Origin: an uncultured Gammaproteobacteria bacterium
Lineage (GTDB): Bacteria; Pseudomonadota; Gammaproteobacteria; Pseudomonadales; Pseudohongiellaceae
Direction: 5' to 3'
NCBI GenBank assembly: GCA_913060695.1
Contig: CAJXUA010000012.1
Location: 40,161-104,160 of the forward strand
DNA length: 64,000 nt
Both the position numbers and the translations under genes were made by a program. Shown piece by piece: positions 44,056-53,540 of this stretch. Numbering within the stretch: position 1 is the stretch's first letter; each line of letters begins with the position of its first letter. The notes below the pieces were generated by a model. It ran no database searches. It was not told the origin of the DNA and saw only the letters and a list, made by a program, of their open reading frames with translations.

Positions 44056-45290
44056 TCGAGCAAGACCAGATAGAGGCACAAGAGCGCAGCGACCCATTAG
44101 CTAGGAAACGACACGAATTCGACCTGCCCGCGAACACCGTCTACTTAGATGGCAACTCACTCGGCTGTCTGCCCATCGCCGCGCGAGAACGTGCACGGGA
44201 AGTCGTCGAGACGCAATGGGGCCGCGATCTAATCAAGAGCTGGAACAAGCACAACTGGATAGATCTGCCTGTACAGATAGGCGAGAAGATTGCGCGTTTG
44301 ATCGGGGCAGCTCCCGGTCAGACGATCTGTTGCGACTCCACCTCCGTGAACCTATTCAAACTCCTGAGCGTGGCACTGAAGATGCAAAGCGAGCGCTGCA
44401 TCATTCTGTCTGTGCAAGACAATTTCCCTAGTGATCTTTACATGCTTGAAGGCCTGCGCCATCAACTCGGCAGTGACGCAGTACAGATTAAACTCTGCGC
44501 AGAGGAAGAGATCGAGTCGGCAATGCACGAGAAAGTCGCCGTGCTTATGTTGACTCAGGTGAATTTCCGCACAGGACGATTGCTAGACATGCAAAGACTC
44601 ACCGAGCGCGCCCACGCACTAGGTATTTTGGTCATCTGGGATCTCGCCCACAGCGCCGGTGTGCTGCCCATAGAACTCGACGGGTGCCATGTCGATTTCG
44701 CTGTTGGCTGTGGCTATAAGTATCTAAATGGTGGACCTGGCGCGCCGGCTTTTGCTTATGTTGCAAAGCGTCATCATCAACACCTACACCAACCCCTTAG
44801 CGGTTGGATGGGCCACGCCGCCCCTTTTGAGTTCGATGCCCAGTATGCGCCCGCAAAAAATATCACCCAGCTTCTAGTCGGTACGCCACCTGTGATCTCG
44901 ATGAGCGTGCTCGATGCCGCCCTAGAGGTTTATCGCGACGTCGATATCAAGCAACTACGCGATAAGGCCTATGGCTTAAGCGAACTGTTTCGCACCCTAG
45001 TCGAACAAAGCCCATACCTGCGCGACTTGCAACTGCTATCGCCGCCACAGCCGCAGCAACGGGGCGCTCAGCTTGCCTATCGACACCCGGAGGCCTATGC
45101 GATCTGCCAGGCTCTGATTGACCACGGCGTTGTCGCAGACTTCCGTGCACCGGACCTCTTACGCCTTGGTTTCAGCCCCTTGCCCTTGCGCTATATCGAC
45201 ATCAGCACTAGTGTCACAGTTTTGACCGAGATAATGCGCAACGAACGCTGGCGTGAACCGCAATATGCCACGCGCAGTAAAGTGACTTAA
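44052..45290 (+). CDS. kynU: Kynureninase
   Basis: The 412-residue PLP enzyme cleaves kynurenine or 3-hydroxykynurenine to anthranilate and alanine. It shows YLDGNSLGCLPIAA, QTICCDSTSVN, WDLAHSAGVLPIEL, the PLP lysine in GCGYKYLNGGPGAP and LSGWMGHAAPFEF. The length is normal. Its ATG at 44052 overlaps the hydrolase stop as ATGA; a longer open frame within the hydrolase is a shadow. It is followed 10 bp later by a small gene with its own ribosome site. Tryptophan dioxygenase is not in the window. Confidence 0.95.
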   Translation: MIEQDQIEAQERSDPLARKRHEFDLPANTVYLDGNSLGCLPIAARERAREVVETQWGRDLIKSWNKHNWIDLPVQIGEKIARLIGAAPGQTICCDSTSVNLFKLLSVALKMQSERCIILSVQDNFPSDLYMLEGLRHQLGSDAVQIKLCAEEEIESAMHEKVAVLMLTQVNFRTGRLLDMQRLTERAHALGILVIWDLAHSAGVLPIELDGCHVDFAVGCGYKYLNGGPGAPAFAYVAKRHHQHLHQPLSGWMGHAAPFEFDAQYAPAKNITQLLVGTPPVISMSVLDAALEVYRDVDIKQLRDKAYGLSELFRTLVEQSPYLRDLQLLSPPQPQQRGAQLAYRHPEAYAICQALIDHGVVADFRAPDLLRLGFSPLPLRYIDISTSVTVLTEIMRNERWREPQYATRSKVT

Positions 45291-45300
45291 GGAGTAAGCA

Positions 45301-45597
45301 ATGACACACAGTACCGAGATACAAACCAGCGTCGCCATGCTCATTTCAGTTTTCGGCACTCCTACACGTGCCGACAGCGAAGCTAATCGCTATGAATGGC
45401 ATCTGGAGTTTGCCGATGGCAGCAAGGCAGTCTTAAACAATGTAAGTGTTGGTGGCAGCTCGGCCCGCGTGCAAGCGTGGGAGCTCAGTAGCGATAGCGA
45501 AGCCGCCATTGCCCAAGTAACAGAGAAACTACAGGAAGGCGAGAGCTACTATGACGGGGCATTGCACCCGGAATTGTTCATCGATCGAAACAATTAG
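45301..45597 (+). CDS. Small protein of unknown function in the kynurenine operon
   Basis: The 98-residue cytoplasmic protein begins MTHSTEIQTSVAMLISVFG. It has alternating helix and strand character (NRYEWHLEFADGSKAVL, then SARVQAWEL) and no membrane segment or signal. AAGGAGTAAGC before the ATG and the 10-bp gap from kynU make cotranslation likely. I do not recognise a family. It could be an accessory or simply a neighbour. A strong terminator follows. Confidence 0.78.
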   Translation: MTHSTEIQTSVAMLISVFGTPTRADSEANRYEWHLEFADGSKAVLNNVSVGGSSARVQAWELSSDSEAAIAQVTEKLQEGESYYDGALHPELFIDRNN

Positions 45598-45616
45598 ACA
45601 CTATCTCTAATTAGTT

Positions 45617-45650
45617 AAAAAAGGGAGAGTATCGCTACTCTCCCTTTTTT
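45617..45650. terminator. Bidirectional Rho-independent terminator
   Basis: Stem of six A then GGGAGAGTA (45617-45631) with its complement ending in six T (45636-45650), loop TCGC. It serves both the kynurenine operon and the convergent TonB receptor gene. Confidence 0.92.
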
Positions 45651-45671
45651 ATTTCCCTACAACGCTCGCAA

Positions 45672-48116
45672 TTAGAGGTTGAGGTCTAGACGCAGATACA
45701 TACTGCGACCATCGGTGTCATAAGGCGCGTTGCGTGAGTAAATCAAGCCACGATTAGCCTGGTAATCAGCCTCTTCTGGATACTGATCGAACACATTCTC
45801 CGCACCAAAACGAATGCTAAGATTATCATTCACATTATAAGTTGCTGACACATCCGTGAATGCTTCTGCGCCGAAATCCTGATGAATATCTCCCGTGGCA
45901 TTAAAAGAATAATCCGTCCAATTTCCGTAGTAGCGTATGCGCCCCATGAAGTCTAAAGCGCCGACACCGTAATTGGCGGTGAAGTTCATAGTACGCTGCG
46001 GAAGATTCTTCTCGAAGCGAATACGGGTAGTGTCATTGCTCTCGAATGATCCCCCCACTACTTCAGTTTTGTTGAAGTTAAACGAGCTCGAAAGCGCCAA
46101 TTGCCCCGCTCCTAACTCCATGCCATAACCCAATACTAGGTCGATGCCTTGTGTACGTGTATCAAAGTCATTCTGGAAGAAATTAACACGCGTAATGCCC
46201 TCGCCGCCGGGCACACCTAAGGCAATCAGCTGCGCTCGTTCTGCGTCGCTTAGCGTAAAGTTAGTGGAAGTACCGAAGCGGTTGTCGACGTCGACCCGAT
46301 AGAAGTCTAGAGAACTCGTAAATCCATAGTCATTACGATACACAAGACCCGCACTGAAATTGGTCGACTCCTCAGCATCTAGAGGCTTGATGTCAACCCC
46401 AGCGCGCTGAGATACGATTGCCGCCACTTCGCCAACGGGAGAGAAACGACCGTTAGTGAAAATATTCAGGGTTACGGTATCTAGGCCCTGAGAGCTACGC
46501 TCGCTGAACAACTGCCCAGGCGTTGGTGCACGGAAACCATTCGACATAGTGGCGCGCAGCGCGAAGTTCTCGCTGATCTCATAGCGACCTGTGAGCTTGC
46601 CCGTAAAAATACGCTCGTCGTGCTCTGAGTAATCCTCGTACCGACCTGCGACGCCAAAGATAAACGCATCGCTTAGCGGCATTTCCAGATCTACATAGAC
46701 CGACATGCTGGTTTGATCCGATTCTCCGGCTTGCTCCGGGCTGAACCCTGGATAACCATTGGAACCAGAAGGCAGACCTGCGGTTGCGCCAGGTCCGATC
46801 GCATAAGAGGCCACGTCTCCAGTGCTCACCTTATAGGTCTCTACGCGTCGCTCCAATCCAAAGGCGAGATTGCTTGGGCTAGCACCGATGCCAAGCTCAA
46901 ACTCATAGCCGAAATCGAGATTGACGTTAAGCTCGCTCTGCTGCAAAGCGCCGATATCAAATACCGTCGGACTCAGTGGACCCATCGAGGCGTTAATACT
47001 ATTGGACATATTGTAGTCAATCTTATTGCTGCCATAGCCTGCACTCAGGTCCCAGTTCAGAGAAGGGCTTAACTCGCCCCTCACGCCTGCGGCGAAAGAG
47101 GAATCCACATCTTCCTGACCGAACTGAGGCGAGAATCCAGCAGGATAGGTATCGCGCAAATCGAATCCGGGAAAGACCGCTGTAATATCGAATGCATTAG
47201 TCGAGTCTGGGTTACGCCAATTAAAATCGGACAAGCCTTCGCCCGTGCCATAGGAGCCGAAACTATAGGCGGTTAAAGTGTTGCTCAGCGCATATTCGGA
47301 GTTAAACATGAAGCGTGTCGTTTCCGTCTCCGGCTGTCCCCAATTCTGCACTGGGTTTGGTACTTCGACACTAGGATGGTCGATCTTAAACTGAATGGCG
47401 TCCGGACGCTGTCGACTGCGCGAAGTGCGCTCTGCATTGGAATACTCCAGCGCGCCATTGATAAAGCCCGCATCACCAAGGGCAATGCCCCCTTTCATCC
47501 CGAAGCGTGCATTCTCACCGTCACCTTCGCCGTACTCAGAGTACTGTGCGAAACTGCGAAAATTTGTACTTTCGTCGAGAATGATATTGATGACGCCCGC
47601 AATCGCATCAGAACCATACTGAGCGGAGGCACCATCGCGCAGAACCTCCACACGGCCGATAGAGAAGGTAGGAATCTGCGCCAAATCTGGTGACTGCGCA
47701 CCATTGCCGCCAAGCAGTGCCGAGCGATGACGGCGCTTGCCGTTTACTAGCACCAAGGTATGGTCTGGCGAAAGCCCCCGCAAGGTAGCGGGGCGCACGA
47801 ATACTTGGCCGTCAGCCATAGGCAGACGTTGTACCTTATAAGAAGGTACCAGTTGTCCCATTACATCCGAGAGATCTTCCGAGGCGGTATTATTGATCTC
47901 GTTGAATGACAACACATCGATGGGAGCAGAGGAGTCGAAGACTGAACGCTGCGTGCGTCGCGTGCCCGTTACAATTACGCTCTCAATGGTGGAGTTGCCA
48001 CTGCGTTGCGCGCCCGAGGCTTCAGGCGTGGATTGCGCGAGCGCGGAGGTGGCTTGAATGCTCATAAAAGTGGTAACGGCTAAGAACAGTGGCCGCAGTT
48101 TGTGGTGGTTTGACAT
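45672..48116 (-). CDS. TonB-dependent outer-membrane receptor
   Basis: The 814-residue receptor has a signal peptide (FMSIQATSALAQ), a TonB-box-like IESVIVTGTRR, a plug domain (ATLRGLSPDHTLVLVNGKRRH, written here as LRGLSPDHTLVLVNGK; VEVLRDGASAQYGSDAIAG) and a barrel ending in SMYLRLDLNL. The RRHRSAL phrase and the plug are typical of a broad group of TonB receptors for organic substrates; no ligand can be named. AGGGATA is upstream of the ATG. Confidence 0.93.
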   Translation of the reverse strand: MSNHHKLRPLFLAVTTFMSIQATSALAQSTPEASGAQRSGNSTIESVIVTGTRRTQRSVFDSSAPIDVLSFNEINNTASEDLSDVMGQLVPSYKVQRLPMADGQVFVRPATLRGLSPDHTLVLVNGKRRHRSALLGGNGAQSPDLAQIPTFSIGRVEVLRDGASAQYGSDAIAGVINIILDESTNFRSFAQYSEYGEGDGENARFGMKGGIALGDAGFINGALEYSNAERTSRSRQRPDAIQFKIDHPSVEVPNPVQNWGQPETETTRFMFNSEYALSNTLTAYSFGSYGTGEGLSDFNWRNPDSTNAFDITAVFPGFDLRDTYPAGFSPQFGQEDVDSSFAAGVRGELSPSLNWDLSAGYGSNKIDYNMSNSINASMGPLSPTVFDIGALQQSELNVNLDFGYEFELGIGASPSNLAFGLERRVETYKVSTGDVASYAIGPGATAGLPSGSNGYPGFSPEQAGESDQTSMSVYVDLEMPLSDAFIFGVAGRYEDYSEHDERIFTGKLTGRYEISENFALRATMSNGFRAPTPGQLFSERSSQGLDTVTLNIFTNGRFSPVGEVAAIVSQRAGVDIKPLDAEESTNFSAGLVYRNDYGFTSSLDFYRVDVDNRFGTSTNFTLSDAERAQLIALGVPGGEGITRVNFFQNDFDTRTQGIDLVLGYGMELGAGQLALSSSFNFNKTEVVGGSFESNDTTRIRFEKNLPQRTMNFTANYGVGALDFMGRIRYYGNWTDYSFNATGDIHQDFGAEAFTDVSATYNVNDNLSIRFGAENVFDQYPEEADYQANRGLIYSRNAPYDTDGRSMYLRLDLNL

Positions 48117-48414
48117 ATGGTATCCCTTTTCTCTTGTAGTACTCTCGGTGAAAGACGGGGCGAGTATGGTAAGGGTCTATGACAGATTGATGAATCGCTT
48201 GCAGAGTTCATAGAAGCTTCATCCAGCTGTAACAAATTGTGTCACGACAGTTCTCCACCTAAATCGATTGAGCACACTAAAACTCGAGGTAAAACGCTTT
48301 GAAGCTCACTGTGTACGAATGAAAGCGTGTTACTTTATGGCGTTTAAATTGCACATGAGTTTGGATTGGTTATACTGAACAAACTAACGACACAACAACA
48401 ATAAGGATGTAAAA

Positions 48415-48918
48415 ATGAATAAGGGTAAGATCGCCGGTATCGTGACCGGGGTAGTGCTAGTAGCAGGGATTCTCAGCTGGATGTTTACAGCGCCTTACCT
48501 CAGTAACCAAGGGCTTGGTCGTACACCTGGAGTAATAATTGGAGGCACGCCGACCGCCGCCCTCAATGACTTCACAGTACTTAACTCAACTGTACAAGGT
48601 CCTTTGCAATTCAAGCTTGGTGGCTTTCCACCCTTCGTGAACTATTTGCTTTGGGTAGCGACTCCGGAAGGTATTATCACAGCGACGCGCCCCGACGGTG
48701 GCTATTGGGCGAGCCGCATTAGAGAGGGCGATGAAAACGGCTGGCTGCGCATAGGCGATGCGACCTTCGCAATGAAGGCCACAGAGATACTAGATAGTCG
48801 ACGCATCCCTATGATGCAGCAGTGGGCCACCAAGGCCGGCAGATCCCTCGACGATCCACTCTATGCTGGCTCCGAGCCACTGCGCGAGTGGGAAGTTTTC
48901 TTTTGGACACCTAGGTAG
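48415..48918 (+). CDS. Membrane-anchored protein of unknown family, paralogue of 24724-25209
   Basis: The 167-residue protein has one N-terminal helix (IAGIVTGVVLVAGILSWMF) and an extracytoplasmic domain with PGVIIGGTPTA, GGFPPFVNYL, ITATRPDGGYW, GDATFAMKATEI and the ending SEPLREWEVFFWTPR. These blocks match the gene at 24724 in order and spacing. AAGGATG precedes the ATG. It is monocistronic with its own terminator. The function is unknown. Confidence 0.8.
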   Translation: MNKGKIAGIVTGVVLVAGILSWMFTAPYLSNQGLGRTPGVIIGGTPTAALNDFTVLNSTVQGPLQFKLGGFPPFVNYLLWVATPEGIITATRPDGGYWASRIREGDENGWLRIGDATFAMKATEILDSRRIPMMQQWATKAGRSLDDPLYAGSEPLREWEVFFWTPR

Positions 48919-48935
48919 TACATAGACGAAACATT

Positions 48936-48962
48936 AAGGGGTGGCCGAATGGCCGCCCCTTT
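48936..48962 (+). terminator. Rho-independent terminator
   Basis: Stem AAGGGGTGGCC with GGCCGCCCCTT around GAAT, including one G-T wobble pair, followed by TTTCGTTTT. It lies 17 bp after the stop at 48918. Confidence 0.85.
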
Positions 48963-49139
48963 TTCGTTTTAGGCAAACACAAAGTCGCACTCTCGCTACT
49001 TGGCACTTAATCAAAGGCCTTCTTTGAGTCTCGCTCTGCGCAACGTTTTCGCGATACCCTCTGAATAAATACTGTCATACTCCTGCGCTACACTGACTTT
49101 TTCGACAACGAACAAGATTCAGCTTAGGGACACAGTTTT

Positions 49140-50450
49140 ATGCCAAACACTCCTTCACTCTTTAGTCGCCGCGACATCCTAGGCGGTCTTGTCCTAGGCA
49201 CCGCCACACTCACAACAACTCGCCTTAACGCGCAAAACTCGGCGCTGCCAAAGCCTCCGGAAAAAACGGATGCCGCTCGCTTAGCGCAAGACGAAGCCTT
49301 CTGGCATGAAGTCGCAGGCTACTATGATCGCGCGGATGGAATCGTGAATCTCGAGCATGGCTACTGGGGAAAAATGGCCAAGCCAGTGCAGGATCACTAT
49401 CTTGCCGCCACTGAAATGGTTAACAAACAATTGTCTTTCTATGCGCGCAAAGGCTACGGCAGCGATGCACGTGAGGCAGTGGCGAGAGTGGCCAGATCCC
49501 TCGGCGTAGACTCAGACGAGATTGTGCTCACGCGCAATGCGACTGAATCTATCCACAATCTTATCAGGCAGTATCAGAGCATCGGTCCCGATGACGCCCT
49601 GCTTTATGCGGATGTGGACTACCCGAGTTTTCAACAAACCATGCAATGGTTAGCAGATTCGAGTAATGCACAAGCGATCGTTTTGAACCTACCTGCCCGG
49701 GCATCCCAGTCACATTTATTAGAAGCCTATACTCGCGCATTCGATGCCAATCCGGCGCTCAAACTGATCCTCCTCACCCATGTCAGCAATCAACACGGCT
49801 TAGTGCTACCTGTCGCGCAGATTGCCGAGCAAGCGCGTCAACGTGGCATCGATGTCATCTGCGATAATGCGCAGTCTTGGGGACTGCTGGACTATAAGAT
49901 CACCGACTTAAAAGTGGACTGGGCAGGCTTCAACTTGCATAAGTGGATTGGCTCGCCCGTGGGTGTAGGTGCCTTGTATATGCGCCGTGGTAGCTTGGAC
50001 AAAATACAGCCCTACCCCGGCGAAGCCGACCCAGACGATACGCGGATATCAACACGCGTACATACCGCCACATCTAATTTCGCCGCAATCTTAACGGTGC
50101 CCAGCGCGCTCGATTTTCACGAGTCTATCGGCGGCAATAATAAGGAAGCCCGCCTGAAATATCTTCGCAGGCTGTGGACAACAGAGGCCGATTCCATGGA
50201 ACATATCGAGGTGCTGGGCGGGGCAGACGAAGCTTCTTGGACCGGCATGGCCTCGTTCCGATTGAGGGGCCAGAATAGCGCGGCGCAGGTGAATGCGTTG
50301 CAAAAAAGACTAGAGCAAGACTTTGGCATTTTCACTGTCGCGCGTTATGAGTTAGACAGCGGCGCGTGCATACGAGTGACACCCCAAGTATTCACAAGCT
50401 CTGACGAAATAGCGCAACTGACTGACGCTCTAAAACGACTGAAAGTTTAG
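49140..50450 (+). CDS. Tat-exported class V aminotransferase (isopenicillin-N-epimerase-like)
   Basis: The 436-residue PLP enzyme starts with a twin-arginine signal (FSRRDILGGLVLGTATLT). The fold has RNATESIHNLI, DVICDNAQSWGLLDY, and the PLP lysine in FNLHKWIGSPVGVGALY. It matches the isopenicillin-N-epimerase / cysteine-desulfurase-like branch. A secreted PLP enzyme folded in the cytoplasm fits the Tat route. The substrate is unknown. It is convergent with an MFS gene (7 bp between the stops). Confidence 0.9.
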   Translation: MPNTPSLFSRRDILGGLVLGTATLTTTRLNAQNSALPKPPEKTDAARLAQDEAFWHEVAGYYDRADGIVNLEHGYWGKMAKPVQDHYLAATEMVNKQLSFYARKGYGSDAREAVARVARSLGVDSDEIVLTRNATESIHNLIRQYQSIGPDDALLYADVDYPSFQQTMQWLADSSNAQAIVLNLPARASQSHLLEAYTRAFDANPALKLILLTHVSNQHGLVLPVAQIAEQARQRGIDVICDNAQSWGLLDYKITDLKVDWAGFNLHKWIGSPVGVGALYMRRGSLDKIQPYPGEADPDDTRISTRVHTATSNFAAILTVPSALDFHESIGGNNKEARLKYLRRLWTTEADSMEHIEVLGGADEASWTGMASFRLRGQNSAAQVNALQKRLEQDFGIFTVARYELDSGACIRVTPQVFTSSDEIAQLTDALKRLKV

Positions 50451-50457
50451 CTCTTTA

Positions 50458-51852
50458 CTATAAATTGGATTGCGGCTTACTAAAGAACATCTCTCGCCTT
50501 GGGTAGAACGCAATCGCAAGTAGTACGATGCCGAAAAACAAGACAAGGTAGTACACTGGGAACGCCTTTAATGCCTCTTCAAAAGCAAAGTCTTGCAGCT
50601 GTTGAGCTGGCAAAGCAGCGGCAGTTTCGCCACGCTTCAAGGAGCCTACTAGGCCAGTGTAGAGCAGACTCGCAATACCTAAACCAAGATTCAACGCCAG
50701 TCCCTTAAAGCTCAATACAGTTGCCCTGATCTTCGAATCGACTGCGCTATTAATATAGAAACTCGCCTGAAACTGCACCATGCCAAGAATCGCAAAAGCC
50801 CCTACAGCGAACACAACCCCGTACAACGGAATCGCTAGCATCACCCCACACAGCGAGATAGTCAGCAAGGCGGAAAGGCATAGAAAATTCATGAAGGGCG
50901 ACAGGTGGCTCACCATCAAACGTGACAGCCTAGCATTGAGAATTCCGATCAAGGCCATGCCTGCGCCGATGAAGCCGAACCAAGAAATGGGGATGTCGAT
51001 GCTACGATAGTATTCACTCGCCAGCACCACGAATTGTCGGGCAACACTGTCTAGCGCAAGTGCTGCGAGAATGACAAAAAACACGAATTGATGACCAAAA
51101 GTCCAACGCGCAGCCTTTATGATTTGAGCAAAAGATTCACGCACAGCACTGAGACTTTCGCCTGCATCATGAGCCTCCCGCTTAGCCTGTGCAATGCCAA
51201 TCTTATCGATATCATAGAAACTTAAACTTGTTACTAATACGACGAATGAGGTCAAAAGAGTGAGAATAATTGGCAAGCGCACTATCGTCTGCTGCGAGAT
51301 TTGCCATTCACTACTTAGATAGCGCAGAAATCCATTTACCATATTACTATCGTAAGCAAGGGCGCCCACAATCATCGTCGTAAAAAACCCTATGGCCACA
51401 ACTCGGGTCGTCTTCTCGAGTAACTGTGCCCACTCCGATTCCCTGCCGAGTTCTTTGAGCGAGTCATAGACCAACGCCTCGTCTGCACCACTTGCCGCCG
51501 CCTCGGAAAGGCCCGAACAGATTCGGTTGGCAAGGAAAACTGAGAATAGTAGCGACGTAGCGCCCATGGGGACCAAAACTAGCAAGAGCATCTCCACCAC
51601 CATCAAGACAGAGGCGAACACGAGAAGGCGTTTGCGCCCAACAATATCGGCAAGTGCACCGGATGGCACCTCGGCACATACGATGGTCAATGCCCAGGCT
51701 AAATTGAGAATCCCGAACTGTTCCAGCGTCAATCCGTAGTCGAGAAATAGCACAGTGAGCACGGGATAGTAGAAGCGCGCCGAATAAAACAAGCGGAAAA
51801 TAATGAAACGCCTAAGATTGCCCTCTAAGCGTTTTTTCGTCGATTTGTCCAT
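50458..51852 (-). CDS. MFS transporter
   Basis: The 464-residue protein has about twelve membrane helices and the MFS loop motif GALADIVGRKRLLVF after helix 2. The first helix region FYSARFYYPVLTVLFLDYG and the family resemble the drug/solute exporters of the MFS_1 group. An Asp/Glu-containing central loop links the halves. The ATG at 51852 has AAGG 9 nt upstream; a longer frame to 51909 would require TTG. The substrate is unknown. Confidence 0.87.
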   Translation of the reverse strand: MDKSTKKRLEGNLRRFIIFRLFYSARFYYPVLTVLFLDYGLTLEQFGILNLAWALTIVCAEVPSGALADIVGRKRLLVFASVLMVVEMLLLVLVPMGATSLLFSVFLANRICSGLSEAAASGADEALVYDSLKELGRESEWAQLLEKTTRVVAIGFFTTMIVGALAYDSNMVNGFLRYLSSEWQISQQTIVRLPIILTLLTSFVVLVTSLSFYDIDKIGIAQAKREAHDAGESLSAVRESFAQIIKAARWTFGHQFVFFVILAALALDSVARQFVVLASEYYRSIDIPISWFGFIGAGMALIGILNARLSRLMVSHLSPFMNFLCLSALLTISLCGVMLAIPLYGVVFAVGAFAILGMVQFQASFYINSAVDSKIRATVLSFKGLALNLGLGIASLLYTGLVGSLKRGETAAALPAQQLQDFAFEEALKAFPVYYLVLFFGIVLLAIAFYPRREMFFSKPQSNL

Positions 51853-52048
51853 CTGCCACGCCTTTCCACAGTTTTCACAAAAAACCACAATATTGGCATA
51901 CTGCGCCAAATAGGGATTTTACACACGGTTTCAGTCTCAAATTCCTGATAAATATTCAAAAAATACCTCTATACCCCCTAAAAGATGGGTGACAAATAGC
52001 CGATAATCTATGTACTATTGCCGGCATTAGCGAATTGGAGGTTCAGGC

Positions 52049-52177
52049 ATGTCCGAAAGAGATCAAAATCAGAAGCCTAAAAAATTCTTTGGAATGGCAG
52101 TGAGCGACTCTGTAACTTATTTAATTATCGTGATCCTCACCATTATATTTATTCGTCAAGTCGCCGTTCTGTTCTAA
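52049..52177 (+). CDS. 42-residue single-helix membrane protein
   Basis: From the ATG at 52049, 42 codons encode MSERDQNQKPKKFFGMAVSD and then a membrane helix VTYLIIVILTIIFIRQVAVLF. GGAGG lies 7 nt before the start. The charged N-terminus followed by one helix resembles small membrane proteins that regulate larger partners. It stands alone, upstream of the leuB-like gene by 116 bp. No family is recognised. Confidence 0.65.
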   Translation: MSERDQNQKPKKFFGMAVSDSVTYLIIVILTIIFIRQVAVLF

Positions 52178-52293
52178 GCATTGCGTGAGCCCATTATGGG
52201 TCTTGCCTTGTTCCCCCGCGTTCCCTCATGCTAAATTATGCCCTCATTTTTTCTCGGTGAAGGTTTGCCGCGCGTTATATATCTAGGATTCTC

Positions 52294-53403
52294 ATGAGCA
52301 AGTACAAGATCGCATTACTGGACGGTGACGGCATCGGCCCTGAAATCATGGTGGAGGCTGTCAAGGTGCTGCGACTGGTAGAGCAGCGCAATGACGTCGA
52401 ATTCGAACTCATTCATACTCCATTCGGTGCAAGTGCGTATTTCGAGTGTGGCGACCCCTTCCCCGAGCAGACTAAGAAAATCTGCGATGAGGCGGATGCG
52501 ATTTTAAAGGGGCCGATCGGGCTCAATCACGAAGACTCCAAGAAGATCCCGGTAGACAAGCAACCAGAGCGTGGCGCCCTATTGCCGTTACGTCGTCGCT
52601 ACAATACTTACGCGAACTTCCGTCCCGTATTCCTACCTCAGGGTCTCGCCCATTTCTCTCCATTGAAGAAAGAGATTATTGGCGACGGCATCGACATCAT
52701 GATCATTCGTGAACTAGTCGGCGGCCTCTACTTCGGCGAGAAAGAAACTGGTGTGAATGCGCAGGGTTTACGCTACGTCAAAGAGACGCTCGAGTACGAC
52801 GAGGAACAAATTCGACGCATCGCCATCGTGGCATTCAACACTGCGATGAAGCGCAAGAAGGTGCTACATAACATCCACAAGAGCAATGTCTTGAAATCGA
52901 GCGTTCTGTGGAATGAGATAATGGATGAAGTTGGCAAAGACTATCCCGAGGTGAAGGTTATTAACATCCTCGTAGATGCTGCAGCCACTTATCTGTGCCT
53001 AAACCCTGGCCAATTCGATGTAATGGTCATGGAGAACATGTTCGGCGATATCCTCAGCGATCAAGGCGGCGGCATACTCGGTTCACTAGGTCTAATGCCA
53101 TCTGCCTGCCTTGGCGATGACAAAGCCTATTACGAACCATCCCATGGTTCCGCTCCCGACATCGCAGGCAAGAATATCGCGAACCCCTACTCCATGATTG
53201 GCTCAGTGGCCATGATGCTCGAGATGAGTTTCGGCATGGATCAAGAATCGAAGAATGTATGGCATGCAATGCAGAGCGTGTTCGCGCAGGGTTTCTCGAC
53301 TCCAGATCTATCCAAGCCAGGCGCGGGCGTGAAGATGATCGACACGCAGGGTTTCGGTGACTTGGTGGTTGAAGAGCTGCGCAAGATGCCGCTGGTAAAA
53401 TAA
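52294..53403 (+). CDS. leuB: Isopropylmalate/isocitrate dehydrogenase family enzyme (leuB-like)
   Basis: The 369-residue enzyme has the NAD-dependent beta-decarboxylating dehydrogenase fold: LLDGDGIGPEIM, the substrate loop PERGALLPLRRRYNTYANFRP, IIRELVGGLYFG, HKSNVLKSS and the metal-binding GDILSDQGGG. The ending PSHGSAPDIAGKNIANP is standard. The arginine-rich loop points to isopropylmalate rather than isocitrate. With the leuA-like gene it suggests leucine synthesis, but leuC and leuD are absent here. The sequence is somewhat divergent from E. coli LeuB, so other malate-type substrates are possible. Confidence 0.85.
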   Translation: MSKYKIALLDGDGIGPEIMVEAVKVLRLVEQRNDVEFELIHTPFGASAYFECGDPFPEQTKKICDEADAILKGPIGLNHEDSKKIPVDKQPERGALLPLRRRYNTYANFRPVFLPQGLAHFSPLKKEIIGDGIDIMIIRELVGGLYFGEKETGVNAQGLRYVKETLEYDEEQIRRIAIVAFNTAMKRKKVLHNIHKSNVLKSSVLWNEIMDEVGKDYPEVKVINILVDAAATYLCLNPGQFDVMVMENMFGDILSDQGGGILGSLGLMPSACLGDDKAYYEPSHGSAPDIAGKNIANPYSMIGSVAMMLEMSFGMDQESKNVWHAMQSVFAQGFSTPDLSKPGAGVKMIDTQGFGDLVVEELRKMPLVK

Positions 53404-53407
53404 TTGC

Positions 53408-53494
53408 GTAGGAGCTTGCCCTGCAAGCGATTGGGTGCGATTGATGCAAATCTGTGAAAGATTTGGGCTAATCGCCTGCAAGGCAGGCTCCTAC
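53408..53494. repeat. Paired inverted REP-like element (BIME-like)
   Basis: A unit GTAGGAGCTTGCCCTGCAAG (53408-53427, continuing CGATT) and an inverted counterpart ending CAGGCTCCTAC (53470-53494) pair with compensating changes. They form a long hairpin beyond the leuB-like stop. The first unit recurs inverted at 63918-63951 with one mismatch in 34 bp. This is the REP/BIME arrangement seen in Pseudomonas and relatives. Confidence 0.8.
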
Positions 53495-53540
53495 AGTCAG
53501 TGGATTCTATCCGGATTGGCCAGTGCCGCTGCGGACTTTT

